DNA of 64,000 nt from Pyropia haitanensis. Its lineage: Eukaryota; Rhodophyta; Bangiophyceae; Bangiales; Bangiaceae. The stretch's first letter is position 1. The number at the start of each line of letters is the position of its first letter. Location of the stretch: NCBI GenBank assembly GCA_008729055.1, contig SDUX01000001.1, positions 3,077,206 to 3,141,205 on the forward strand, written 5' to 3'. The notes below the pieces were generated by a model that did not search any database, had not been told where the DNA came from, and saw nothing but the letters and a program-made list of their open reading frames with translations. A program made the translations under genes and the position numbers. Positions 22,881 through 32,266 of this stretch are shown here, in pieces.

Positions 22881-22959
22881 GCATGTCTATCGGTGAGCCA
22901 AAAAGCTATATCCAACAAGCTATTTTTCTTGGCTCCAGCAGAGCGCATGTCTATCGGTG
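22881..22959. repeat. 15-bp direct repeat flanking a 49-bp inverted-repeat insert
   Basis: GCATGTCTATCGGTG occurs at 22881-22895 and again at 22945-22959. The 49 bp between begin AGCCAAAAAGCT and end with AGCTATTTTTCTTGGCTC followed by CAGCAGAGC, so the insert is itself roughly palindromic. The first copy follows GAGCA-like sequence right next to the MITE, suggesting a remnant of the same element type or a small duplication. Confidence 0.55.
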
Positions 22960-24356
22960 TGGAGCGATTATTAAAATTTCCGCCACAAGTTCTTCTGAAG
23001 TCCAATGTGTGGTGGAGACTGGACGAGCACCGCTGCACGCCAGAGGCTGCTCCCATCCCGGACCGGGCTGTGCCACACCCTGCCGGTCTTCTGCACCATC
23101 ATCCCCGCTCCCCATCCCCCCTCCCCCGATCCCCATCCGCGGTCTACGTGGTCACCGTGGAGCACCCCTCCCCAATTTACCCCAGCTTGTCTTGCGGGAT
23201 AGAGGGTGGATGGGCTTGAATGACAAGCGAGGGGGTACGCAGCTCTTCTGGGGGATGGAACAGGGTGGGTGCCGCAAGGGCGGGCAGCCAGGCGCTAGCC
23301 ATCTTGACCCATTGTTCAAGGGTTATCCAAGCTTTCTACAAGTGCTAATTGACAAAGCTGTCGCGCCGCATTAAGCGTGATCACGCTCTCCTAATAGAAC
23401 ATCGAAGGGGGCTTGTAGCCCCCGTTTCACCTGAAAAATCCCAGGTTTTTTGGATTGTATCCCGGCATTTATGGAGCTCGCCGGAGTTGATCACATGTGG
23501 TGCACACCGTGTCTCGGCGGCCTGCAGATCTTCCTGAGAGTTTTCCTATCAATTACGCGGTACAGTACGCAACCAACCGTCGGCTTGCTCCTCTCTGACG
23601 ACACTGACAGGCACCCGAAGCACTTGCGCAGAAATTCACGGCTGTACCAGACGACAGAGGCCCAAACCCGCCGTGGACGCCGTTGCCGACCGGTCGATGC
23701 CGCGGCCACGGCCGCCGCCGCCGCCGCCGTCGCTGCCCGATGCGGACAAGAGCCCGCGGGCGGCGGGGGGACGGGAGGGCGGGAAGGTGGACGTGGGCGG
23801 CAGTGGCAGCTGGCGCCGCCAGCGCGGCGGCCGTCGCAACTGCAGCCGCAGCCGCCACAGTCGCCGCCGCAGCCTCTGGGGCCACGGATGCCACAAGCCT
23901 GCGACGCGGTGGCAGTACGTTAGTTTTACCAGGCCTCTCTGTGTGTCTCTCCTCGTGGGAAAAGTTTTTTTCTCGTTGTGTTGGCGGAACGAGAGGGAGG
24001 ACATCAGGGGGGTGGCGGGGACAGGGCGGCGAGCTATCTTGGACAGTGTGCGTTGGCTTGAAATTCACTGTGACGTTCGTGTGGCTGGTGGTGTCACCGA
24101 AGCCCGCGGTGCGGGTGAGGATTGCAGACGGTCCTGGTTGTGTCTTCCCATGCGCTCCGGCAGGCGTCATCAGCCGGGGCATGGAGAGAGATTGTCGGCC
24201 GCTCCGGGACGGCCTTCGTGGTCCCCTTGAGGACTGTCACGGGTATTTAACAAAACTTGAGCGCCAATTGGATCCTCCTTAGTGGGGAACCCATCACTTC
24301 CCGTCAATATAATTTACCATATATATCAACCTTTTTTAAGAGTGAGGATCAGCCTC
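22960..24356. other. Intergenic between mobile elements
   Basis: No recognisable gene. The stretch 23280-23620 is AT-richer than average, and 23660-23920 is GC-rich with Gly/Ala/Pro-type translations. TTTTTTAAG near 24332-24340 sits just outside the Harbinger target-site duplication. Confidence 0.35.
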
Positions 24357-24359
24357 TAA
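24357..24359. repeat. TAA target-site duplication, left copy (Harbinger)
   Basis: TAA immediately precedes the left terminal inverted repeat. The matching copy is at 30979-30981. A 3-bp TWA duplication is the hallmark of PIF/Harbinger insertion. Confidence 0.85.
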
Positions 24360-24378
24360 GAGCACACCCAACCACGTC
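24360..24378 (+). repeat. Left terminal inverted repeat of the Harbinger element
   Basis: GAGCACACCCAACCACGTC, identical over 19 bp to the reverse complement of 30960-30978. Confidence 0.93.
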
Positions 24379-25544
24379 CATCCCAACGCCCCAAGTATTC
24401 ATTCTAGGATGCCACGTATCGCACGTGGCGGCATGTGAGTGGAGTGCCCATTTCTATATATCGATCCCCAACCGTTTCGGAAGGACTTGTGTAGAACGGC
24501 TGCTTTCGAACGCCGATGATTGGGTCGCGACACACACAGCGACGTGCCAGCTTTTTCCATTTGTAAATGTGTTCTTTACTTGTTTGACGTGGCTCCTCTG
24601 TCTGCTGAGTATCTCTCGAGATCCGTCGCAATCGACCGGCGATTGTGGAGCGATCATCGCCCGTTGGAGCGCAATTTTGCACGACATGGCAGCGATCATA
24701 GGCGGTCTTGGTGTATCTGGCGCTATCTCGGGCGATCGAGTAGCGGTCGTCGGGGGTCAATTTTCTTGAAACGTGGACCGTCGTGTGCCACGACGCGGCT
24801 CTGTCATTTCACCGCGCACTGGGAGGATGCACCCCTCACGTTCAAAGGTTGCATCGTCCAATCATGTAGCGCCATTGCAGCGGCGTGCAGACACGTTGGC
24901 CGCTGGGGCCGCCGCGAGGCGTCTACGCGAGACCCAAACAGACGGTCCGCCTCTTCGGCGCCGTCCCGCGCGAAGCGCGACGGGCAGCGGTCAGCGCACC
25001 CACAGCAGTCGTGTGGAGGGTGGTCCCGCCTCGCCGCGCCGGGGGCAGCAGCCTGGCGAGCGCGAGGGGCGGCAGGCCCGCCCCCCCAGCGGGGGGAACA
25101 GGAGGTTCGCCTCCTGGGCTCGTGGTGGGTGGGGAGAGGGCGCAGCCGCCCCCCTTCATGATTGTGCTTCCGGGGGGGTGGGCCTGGTGGCGGTTCCTCG
25201 GGGCCGCGTTCTGGGCGGGGGCGGTTGCACCCCCCCGCGGTTTGCGTTCTAGTGGGGGGTGGCGGCCCCCCCTCTCGACGATTTTGCAACCCCCCTCGGA
25301 TCGCTGTCTGAGAGGGGGGGGTGTGGCAACCGCGCCCATAGGGCGGGCGGGCGGGCGCGATCCGCCACCGTCACGACCCGTCATCCGCCGTTGTCGTGAC
25401 CGTCTCCTTCCCGTCCCTTCCCTTCGACCCGCGCGCGCTATCTCTTTCGCGCGGGCGGCCTTCTCTTTGCCCGCGCGCGGGTGGCCCCAGCCACGCTTCC
25501 CGCGTGCGGGTGGCGCCCGCCTTCCCCGCACCACCCGACACACC
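24379..25544. other. 5' region of the Harbinger element
   Basis: The AT-richer subterminal part (24379-24780) gives way to a GC-rich leader with G and C runs (25075-25330). No coding feature is evident. It presumably holds the promoter of the two rightward ORFs. Arg/Pro-rich open frames here lack a defensible start. Confidence 0.4.
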
Positions 25545-26279
25545 ATGGCCCACCGTTCCGACGACTACCTTCGATACGCTGCGAGCGGCAAGCGGCCGCT
25601 GCGCGATCCCCGCGGCCCCTATCCCGATGAGTTCGACCGCTGGAGGGGGCCCCCACCTCGCCCTACCTGCTCCTGCCACTGCCATGAGGCATACGAGTGC
25701 CCGTGCCTGTCGCCGGCGCGCCCTCTACGCTGGCGTACTTCTGGAGGCGGGCCGGCCCACCGTCGCCCGTCGCCCCCTCCCCGGCCCTCATCTCCCCGGA
25801 TGCCCGCGCGCCGTCCCCTTCTGGAGCTCGAGCGGGAGCGCACGGTCGACCGACGTCCTCCCCCCTACTACGCGGACGCTGAGGACGAGAACGGCTGGGT
25901 GCCGCCCCCTCCCTACGACGAGTACCTGCCCACCCCACCGTGGCATCGCAACCGTGACCGCGGTGGGTGGTCGCCGCCCGCCTACCGACGTGCGGGTGGG
26001 CCGCCTAACTACGGTCCACCCGCTGACCCACGCCGTCACCGTCCGCCGCCGCAGCAGCGGTTTTCCGGGCCGCACGACGACGGACGGGACTACCACCCTC
26101 GCCACCCGCCTCCTCCACTACCATCACTGTCCCCGCCGCCGCCGCCGCCGCCGCCGCCGCCCCCGCCGCCGCCGCCTCCGCGCGCCCCTCCGCCTCCTGC
26201 CGACGACCGTGGGGGTGTCGGCGACGATCGCTCTCGCCGCCCAGACAGGCGCCCCTCGCGCCCCCCGCCGCGCTATTGA
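25545..26279 (+). CDS. Pro/Arg-rich ORF of unknown function inside the Harbinger element
   Basis: 244 codons from an ATG in a good context (CACCATGGCC). Near the N-terminus is a Cys/His cluster, CSCHCHEAYECPC, then acidic/aromatic stretches (PPPYYADAEDENGW, PPYDEYLPTPPW) and a long poly-Pro tract (about 26130-26190). The amphipathic, tyrosine-containing segments look like real protein and not noise. I do not recognise a family. The stop lies 10 bp before the SANT-protein ATG and in a different frame. It could be a third element-encoded protein, an upstream ORF on the same mRNA, or a 5' exon spliced to the SANT ORF. Confidence 0.5.
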   Translation: MAHRSDDYLRYAASGKRPLRDPRGPYPDEFDRWRGPPPRPTCSCHCHEAYECPCLSPARPLRWRTSGGGPAHRRPSPPPRPSSPRMPARRPLLELERERTVDRRPPPYYADAEDENGWVPPPPYDEYLPTPPWHRNRDRGGWSPPAYRRAGGPPNYGPPADPRRHRPPPQQRFSGPHDDGRDYHPRHPPPPLPSLSPPPPPPPPPPPPPPPPRAPPPPADDRGGVGDDRSRRPDRRPSRPPPRY

Positions 26280-26289
26280 CTTTGCCACG

Positions 26290-27795
26290 ATGGGATCCCA
26301 GCGGGGGTGGACCAAGGAGGAGTTGTCCGTTCTGTGTGAGGCTTTTTTGGCGGTCAGCAACGACCCTATCAAGGGGACCGACCAGCGGACTGCCGAGTTC
26401 TGGGCGGCTGTGACGGAGACGTATGACGAGGCGGTCATGGGGAATGTGGACTACGTGCGGCGGACTGTGAGCGCGGTCAAGAAGGTGCTTGGGAAGGCCA
26501 AGAAGGGCGTCTGCGCGTTTGCGTCTTCCTGGCTAGCTGTGCAGCGGATGGACCTGACCGGCAACCCTGATGAGGCCGCAATGATTATGGGAGCTCTGGC
26601 CCACAGCAAGGGCCAGCCCGTCTACCAGGCGATCCAGGCCCACCAGCGGCGCCTGGACGGCACTGCCACGGCGGAGGACAAGCGGAAGAGCTACCACCTC
26701 GAAAAGTGGGTGCCCTGCTGGAAGGTCATGCGCGGCCACGACAAGTGGAGCGGTGCTGCTGGTTCGCTTGCTGCTGGGCTTTTTACTGGCGACGAGGACG
26801 AGGACGACAGCGACATCGACGACGACAACGACTCTGGAGACGCTGAGGACGGTGACTCGGGCCGTGCCGCTGGTGCTGGCCAGTCTGCTGGCGCTGGCGG
26901 CGAGGGTGGTTCTGGTGGTGCGGGTGGTGCTGGCGGTGCGGGTGGTGCTGGCGGTACTGGTGGCGCTGGTGCGGGTGGTGGTGCTGGGGCGACCGTCAAG
27001 TCGCGCGCCGTCCGCCCTTTTGAGCGCCGCCCCATTGGCAGCAAGGCAGCAAAGAAGCAGAAAGCGGAGGAGCTGAGCATATCCCGGCAGATGAAGGCAA
27101 GCACGGCCGCGCTGGAGGCCATCGCCAACGCATCCAAGGAGCGATCGTCGATTATTCTCTTCAATCTACCCGAGATGCGTTTTACTGAGGAGGCTAAGAT
27201 TTTTCGCCAGGCCAAAGCTCGTGCTGCGCTGGCTGCGGCGGGCATCACTCTTGACACCAGCGACGCCGCCACAACCTCGGCCGGGACGGCTACCACTACC
27301 GTTGGACCTGCAGTGCACGAGATCGTTGACGATGAAGACTGGGAGCGGCCGCCCCCCCCTCCTCCTGAGGCCCCGCCCGTCTGGGTGGTACCTGGACCGC
27401 CCACCGCCGGTGCTGTTGGACCTGATGGACCTGCTGTGGCGGTGGTGCCGCCCTCTGCACCCGCTCCCACCGCGCCTGTTGCTGCTGAAGCGGCCAACTC
27501 TGACCCCCCTCCCCTCGCTCCAGTCCCAGCTGCGGCCACGATGCGCGGGCGGGGTCGCACCCCGTCTCTTGTTCGCCCGTCAGCCTGTGGCCAAGCCGGC
27601 AAGCCGAAGAAGCGGTCACGCGGCACGGAGTCGCAGATGCGCAAAGCCGCTGCCGCAGCCAAACGCCTCAACGCCGCGCTGCGCACTACCGTGCCTCTCT
27701 CTGACTCTGGCAGCGAGGCCTCCCCTAGTGCCCCTCCTCGGCTGGAGGACATGTCGTCTGAGTCGTCGTTCGCGACCGACTCGGACAGTGCCTAG
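26290..27795 (+). CDS. Harbinger-associated SANT/Myb-like DNA-binding protein
   Basis: 501 residues, start ATG 26290 (ACGATGGGA). The N-terminal trihelix/SANT-like domain begins GWTKEELSVLCEAFLAVSND and has TDQRTAEFWAAVTETYDEA; its spaced Trp/aromatic pattern is like the Myb-like partner of plant PIF/Harbinger transposases. A middle segment follows (HLEKWVPCWKVMRGHDKW), then an acidic patch, a Gly/Ala tract (about 26870-26990), a basic RPIGSKAAKKQK motif typical of the family's C-terminal helix region, and an Ala/Pro-rich tail. In characterised Harbingers this protein imports the nuclease into the nucleus and binds the element ends. It converges on the transposase gene within the same terminal repeats. 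No frameshift is seen despite repetitive GGTGCTGGC sequence. Assignment rests on domain pattern and context. Confidence 0.87.
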   Translation: MGSQRGWTKEELSVLCEAFLAVSNDPIKGTDQRTAEFWAAVTETYDEAVMGNVDYVRRTVSAVKKVLGKAKKGVCAFASSWLAVQRMDLTGNPDEAAMIMGALAHSKGQPVYQAIQAHQRRLDGTATAEDKRKSYHLEKWVPCWKVMRGHDKWSGAAGSLAAGLFTGDEDEDDSDIDDDNDSGDAEDGDSGRAAGAGQSAGAGGEGGSGGAGGAGGAGGAGGTGGAGAGGGAGATVKSRAVRPFERRPIGSKAAKKQKAEELSISRQMKASTAALEAIANASKERSSIILFNLPEMRFTEEAKIFRQAKARAALAAAGITLDTSDAATTSAGTATTTVGPAVHEIVDDEDWERPPPPPPEAPPVWVVPGPPTAGAVGPDGPAVAVVPPSAPAPTAPVAAEAANSDPPPLAPVPAAATMRGRGRTPSLVRPSACGQAGKPKKRSRGTESQMRKAAAAAKRLNAALRTTVPLSDSGSEASPSAPPRLEDMSSESSFATDSDSA

Positions 27796-28558
27796 TGCCA
27801 CAATCGCTTTTGCTGTTCCGTTTGTCTATTGTTTTTTTTGTTGATTGCCATGGACGCGTTGTACCTGTTTGAGCGGTTGGACCTGTAGCAGTCGCAGTAC
27901 CTGCGGCCGTACCGTACCTGTAGTAGTAGCAGTGCATGAGCAAAGGTTTTTTTTTCCCATTCGGCAGGGTTTTTTTTTTCCTACTTACTTTGTCACCTGC
28001 CTGTGGGCATCTGCGTCCCTTTCAGTCTATGGAAGGCGAAGGGGAAAGTCACGTGAGAGGCTGAGAGGACAGGGACTCGTGCAGCGCGCACCTCGCGGCA
28101 GCGCGGTGGCGTCCACAGCGACGGGTGGGGGGAACAGGACGCGAGAGGAGCCACACCCCCCCCCCCTCTTTCTCTCGCGCAGAGGCGGCCACTGCTGGCC
28201 CTCCCCCCCTACGCCGCACCGCACTAAGGCGCCCGTCGCTACCGCCACTCCCCCACCCCGCTCAGGAGGCCGCCGCCTCTACTCAAAGTCCCCTCTCTCG
28301 TGTTGCCCTCCCTTCCCACCACGAACTTCCATCATGACGGCGGCGGCCGCCGACGCCCCCCCCCACCCCTGCCACTGTCCCCAGCCATTTTGGCAAAGGC
28401 CACCGGGCCTGCCCCGCGCTGATGCTGACGGACACGTGCCGGAGACGCACGCTGATGCAGTATGGCAAAAAGATCCAAGGAAAAAAAAACCCCTGCCCAA
28501 CGGGGAAAAAAAACCTTTCTATTGATGCCACAACCGTCCCAGCAGACTCAACAGACAC
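27796..28558. other. Convergent 3' region between the two Harbinger genes
   Basis: T-rich runs follow the SANT stop (27827-27840, 27945-27980), matched by A-runs before the transposase stop (28470-28512), consistent with poly(A) sites of the two convergent genes. The GC-rich middle has no convincing ORF. Confidence 0.5.
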
Positions 28559-30004
28559 TCACAGGTAGTGCTCCAGAAGTGCCGCTCGGTTCTTATAGAT
28601 GTCCTCCGCCAGGTCATTGCGCAAAGCAACGTGCGCGGTTTGATTCCGCACCTCCTTCCACGCCTGCGCAGCCCGCAAAAAGGAATCAACCGGCAGCTGC
28701 CCTAGGGGTTGAACAGCGGGGGGGGGATGGGCCAGAGGGGGGAGGCCGCCCAGATCCCCGCCGCCGGGTGCCCCAACCCCGGGAGCAGGAACGCCAGCCC
28801 CCCCCCCCAGTCCACCCGCCCCTCCAGCTTCCTCCCGCGCACGTTGACGAGACAAATACCCGCCCCGCCGTACCTCAGTCACCATATTGTGCAAAATAGC
28901 CACGGCCTTCACAACCAGTGTGATCCGCTGGACGGTGGCGTACCGCGCAGGATGTAGAGCAATGTGCCAGCGCGCCGTCAGTACAGCGTACAGCCTCTCC
29001 GCGTCCTTCCTCAGCGCCTCCTGCAGCCGGTTGAAGATCCGCTTCTTGTCCGTGTCAGGGTTGGCATACGCCTGCACAAAAAACGCGTAGTGGGGGTATA
29101 TCTTATCCACCAGATAGTACAACAGCGTGCGTGTGACCCCATTGACAGTGAAGGGCTGGTCCCGCGGCGGCCACAGACCGGCCGTGACGTCCTGGTACAG
29201 CGGCGACTGCTGCAGCACGTTGATGTCATTCATACTGCCGGGGCAACCGACAAAAAGGTGCCAGATGTACAGGTCCTCGTCACACACCGCCTCCATAACG
29301 ATAGATCGGCGCCCCTTCCTGTTCTGAAATGACCCCTGCATGTCTTTGGGACACGCCCGCCACTCCCAGTGAGAGCAATCAAGTGATCCAATGCAGCCGG
29401 GCATCCCCCGCTCCGCGCTCCGCTTAAGCATGACGGTCAGCTCCTCGGCGTTTGGCTGGCGCAAATACATAGGTCCAAAAAGATCCACGACATAGGAGAC
29501 CAGGTCACGCACAGAATTGTCCACCGTCGAGCGAGAGATACGGCAATACTCATCGGGACGATCAGTGGACTCCCCATAAGCCAGCACGCGAAAAGCAGCG
29601 ACCAGCTTCTGGAGCGGGTGCGCCCGAGGTCGGCCGGTGGCATCTATGGCCTGCTTGAAACCAGGCTGGTCCTTCACAGCCCGATACACACGCACAAACA
29701 CAGATCGCGGCACGCGAAAGCGACGCTCAAAATCATCCTCGTCATACACAGGCGGATTCCCTGCCACCCCAAAGTAGTCGATCAGAATGCTGCGCAACCC
29801 CCTCGCAAAGTTACGCTGCTTGTTGGGCCGCCGTGCAAGAACAGATCCGTGGTACCGCCGCACGCCGCCAACGCGGGCAGCTCTCTTCCTCGTCCTCCAG
29901 TGGTGCAGCACGGTCAGATGGGCAGCCACAGCTTCCGCAATTTCCATGTCCTCAGCATCCTGCAAGAGAGCCTCCACGTCCAAGAGCGATAGGTCCTCAG
30001 CCAT
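28559..30004 (-). CDS. PIF/Harbinger transposase (DDE-superfamily endonuclease)
   Basis: 481 residues from ATG 30004 (MAEDLSLLDVEALLQDAEDM). DDE_4/PIF-type nuclease that cuts and joins the element at TWA targets. After an N-terminal helical region come FRVPRSVFVRVYRAV, PLQKLVAAFRVLAYGES and the HTH-like CRISRSTVDNSVRDLV. The catalytic core has MPGCIGSLDCSHWEW (first Asp), RRSIVMEAVCDEDLYIWHL, and GCPGSMNDINVL (second Asp). It ends YYLVDKIYPHYAFFVQAY and KDAERLYAVLTARW, whose Glu is the likely third catalytic residue, then HNMVTE. The C-terminus adds a Gly/Pro-rich linker. The frame is uninterrupted and all three acidic residues are present, so the enzyme may be functional. An upstream in-frame extension exists, but ATG 30004 is the first that begins conserved-looking sequence. 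Confidence 0.94.
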   Translation of the reverse strand: MAEDLSLLDVEALLQDAEDMEIAEAVAAHLTVLHHWRTRKRAARVGGVRRYHGSVLARRPNKQRNFARGLRSILIDYFGVAGNPPVYDEDDFERRFRVPRSVFVRVYRAVKDQPGFKQAIDATGRPRAHPLQKLVAAFRVLAYGESTDRPDEYCRISRSTVDNSVRDLVSYVVDLFGPMYLRQPNAEELTVMLKRSAERGMPGCIGSLDCSHWEWRACPKDMQGSFQNRKGRRSIVMEAVCDEDLYIWHLFVGCPGSMNDINVLQQSPLYQDVTAGLWPPRDQPFTVNGVTRTLLYYLVDKIYPHYAFFVQAYANPDTDKKRIFNRLQEALRKDAERLYAVLTARWHIALHPARYATVQRITLVVKAVAILHNMVTEVRRGGYLSRQRAREEAGGAGGLGGGAGVPAPGVGAPGGGDLGGLPPLAHPPPAVQPLGQLPVDSFLRAAQAWKEVRNQTAHVALRNDLAEDIYKNRAALLEHYL

Positions 30005-30959
30005 GGTGTGTGGGTCCCAAAAAACGCGCGCGGGAGCGTGATGGCCACGACGACGGTGATGGCGCCGGTCGGGGTCACGACCGTGGGCACCCACCACGAT
30101 CACAGCTGACCCCAGCGCGCGGCCGAGAATCTGTGGCCCCCGAAACAGCGCTCAACCAATCAGATTTCTTCCCCGCCCCGCCCCCGCTGTCGATGTCCCT
30201 CGCACCTCGCACCCCGTCCCGCCCTCCAGCAATGGGCCGGTCGTCCAATAAAAAAAGAGAGCACTTCCCCGTACGCCGGAACGCGGACAGACTCGAGAGG
30301 GCACGCCACAACCGACACCCCACATGGCCACATCACTGCCAGTGGCTGCTGTGGCGGCGCGCCACCGCGGCCGCGGACGCCACGCGACTGGGTACGCAGG
30401 AACGGTTTGTGGTGCTGCGCAACCGCCGGCCGACACGCCGCCTGTGTGCCCCTCGCCCCATGCCAGTGGCGCGGGCACAGCGGGCAGCCGCCACGTGCCT
30501 GTTGTGGTTGTCACGCGAGTGCTACCCGCCGACCATTCGCCCCACTTCGCGGAGCCCGATGGGGGCCCCGAAGCGCCTGCGATCGTGCTGCGGTCGTCAC
30601 CGATCGTGCACGGTCAGATTCAGATTGCAAAAAATTGCCATGCGGCGACGATCGGACACGTGGTCGAGGCCCAACCAGCCCGCGAGAATGGGGAATGGGG
30701 ATGGGGATGGCCCATTTCCGACCAGATTGGGGTGTCCCCATTCCCATTCCCCAACGGGGCCCCAAACATGCCCGAAACCCGGGAGGACTTACATGAATTG
30801 GGTTTCGTCGAATCCGATCCGAGAACGTGGAGATCCTTCCGTCGACGTCACTATGTGACCGCCCGCAATCTTGAAACCAGCCAGAACAGAGATTTGATGC
30901 CGTTTTAAGCCGATTCGCGGTCCAATTACGTGCCACGTTTGCTTATTCCCGATGGGGTT
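30005..30959. other. Right flank of the Harbinger element (transposase promoter side)
   Basis: Between the transposase start and the right terminal repeat. It holds the putative leftward promoter and a strong imperfect hairpin (30690-30752). Rightward open frames across 30.3-30.9 kb have no recognisable domain. Confidence 0.45.
30690..30752. repeat. Imperfect 17-bp inverted repeat (hairpin) near the Harbinger right end
   Basis: GGGGAATGGGGATGGGG at 30690-30706 pairs with CCCCATTCCCATTCCCC at 30736-30752 (16 of 17), loop 29 nt. It lies about 230 bp inside the right terminal repeat. Subterminal repeats in Harbingers can be binding sites for the SANT protein. A shorter version of the same G-rich/C-rich motif recurs in the adjacent element (about 31195-31230). 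Confidence 0.75.
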
Positions 30960-30978
30960 GACGTGGTTGGGTGTGCTC
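30960..30978 (-). repeat. Right terminal inverted repeat of the Harbinger element
   Basis: Reverse complement reads GAGCACACCCAACCACGTC, identical to 24360-24378. Confidence 0.93.
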
Positions 30979-30981
30979 TAA
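30979..30981. repeat. Shared TAA target-site duplication between two elements
   Basis: A single TAA separates the 3' end of the 6.6-kb Harbinger from the 5' end of the next element. It serves as right duplication for one and left duplication for the other; the third TAA is at 32267-32269. Confidence 0.85.
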
Positions 30982-32266
30982 GAGCACATCCAACAATGCC
31001 AGGATGGTCGCGAATACGTACACGTGGCTCTCATATTTGCTGGATGGGGTTCGAGCGCTCAGCAGTCAATACAAACGGCCACATGACGCCCCAACGGCAG
31101 GCCATATATGACGAATCTGATTCATATATTTTTGGTAAGTACTCTGCAGATTCGGATCGCAGGATGGGGTTGGTCTCTCCTGCGCCCCATTTTGTGCGAG
31201 AATGGGGAGCGAGCGGGACCATCCCCATCCTGTTGGCAACCTGTGAAACGAAATCGGACCAATGGGGTGACTGAAACGTGGCTGTGGACGATCGCGGGAA
31301 GAGAAGGTCAATCGATGATGAAAAAGAGGGTGCAAGCAGATCGTCATCGTTGAAAGTGTGCACCAAGCCCCTTCGATCGGTCCATTTTTTGTGCCGCCGC
31401 AACACGAAAACTGCCAGCCACCAGATCGTTGCATGGTCCACTGCAGGGCGGGCCACGTCATATACGTCGGGAGATGCGCCCCGCCACCAATCCAGCGGGT
31501 GAATGACGAGACCGCGGTTCACGCCAGTGTTTTCGGGGGTAGTCAGGTCCCATTGATCTGCCTGCCGGGAGGGGGGGGGGGGGAGGACAGTGCGGTTGGC
31601 GGCCCGCACGCCACTGTTTCCGAGGGTGGCGGGTCGCTCCCATCATGGATCTCCGCAACGACAGTGAGCCACACACTGCCACGCACGCCACCAGCGACTG
31701 ACCTGCCTGCCGCGCCGGCAATCTGGAACGCGTCTACACAACAGGAATCCAATTGATTTCAACCTTTTTTAAAGAAGCCCCGCCAGGGCTCCTCTGGGAG
31801 ACCCATCGAATCCGCAAAGATGGCAATTTTGTGAGTTTGCTGTCCAATCCCGCGCGTTCGGCCCACTCGGGTGCCCCGTGTCACGACTTTCGAATCGTGT
31901 CAGAAACGATCGACGGCATGATCGCCATCTCAGTCTCTTCGGAGCCCTGTTCAGCGCCAGATCGAGTCGAGATCCGCGAGCGATCGATGAAGATATCGAT
32001 CGTAACGTCGGTCGTCGGCTCGCATGCCAGCTGCTTCTCTGATCCCGATTTGAAGCTACATTCGAGGAATGGGGTTGGGTCTTTGTTCTCCCACCGGCGT
32101 GAACCCATCCTTCCGCCTTTTCGGCTAGTCTGCGCCCCGTTCTATACAAGTCCTGCAAGACCGGTTGGGGCACGCCCCAACAGAAATGGGCATCCAACCA
32201 GAAGCGCGCACGTGTTTGCTGAAATGAATCATTTGACCGTTGGTTCCGACGTTGCTGGATGTGCTC
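30982..32266. mobile_element. Non-autonomous Harbinger-type element, 1.3 kb, abutting the autonomous copy
   Basis: The left end at 30982 is GAGCACATCCAACAATGCC. The right end, read inward from 32266, is GAGCACATCCAGCAACGTC (16 of 19 match). It is flanked by TAA on both sides (30979-30981 and 32267-32269). The interior is clearly less GC-rich than host genes and has no ORF resembling a transposase or SANT protein; open frames here are short or run through the right end into unrelated sequence. The terminal GAGCACA(T/C)CCA matches the autonomous neighbour, which could supply transposase in trans. Confidence 0.83.

Larger units (their letters stand above)
24360..30978. mobile_element. Complete PIF/Harbinger DNA transposon, 6.6 kb
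   Basis: Perfect 19-bp terminal inverted repeats, GAGCACACCCAACCACGTC, lie at 24360-24378 and, inverted, at 30960-30978, with weaker similarity continuing inward about ten bases. Both ends abut TAA. Inside are the two genes that define an autonomous Harbinger: a SANT/Myb-like DNA-binding protein (26290-27795, +) and a DDE nuclease (28559-30004, -), arranged convergently and both uninterrupted. An additional Pro/Arg-rich ORF (25545-26279, +) precedes the SANT gene. Identical ends, an intact duplication and intact ORFs indicate recent insertion and possible activity. The ends sit in less GC-rich sequence than the coding core. Confidence 0.93.

Noticed and set aside
24885..25544. Upstream in-frame extension of the Pro/Arg-rich Harbinger ORF
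   Set aside because: Open only because of GC bias; Arg/Gly/Pro noise and poor start contexts, whereas ATG 25545 has a strong context and begins better composition.
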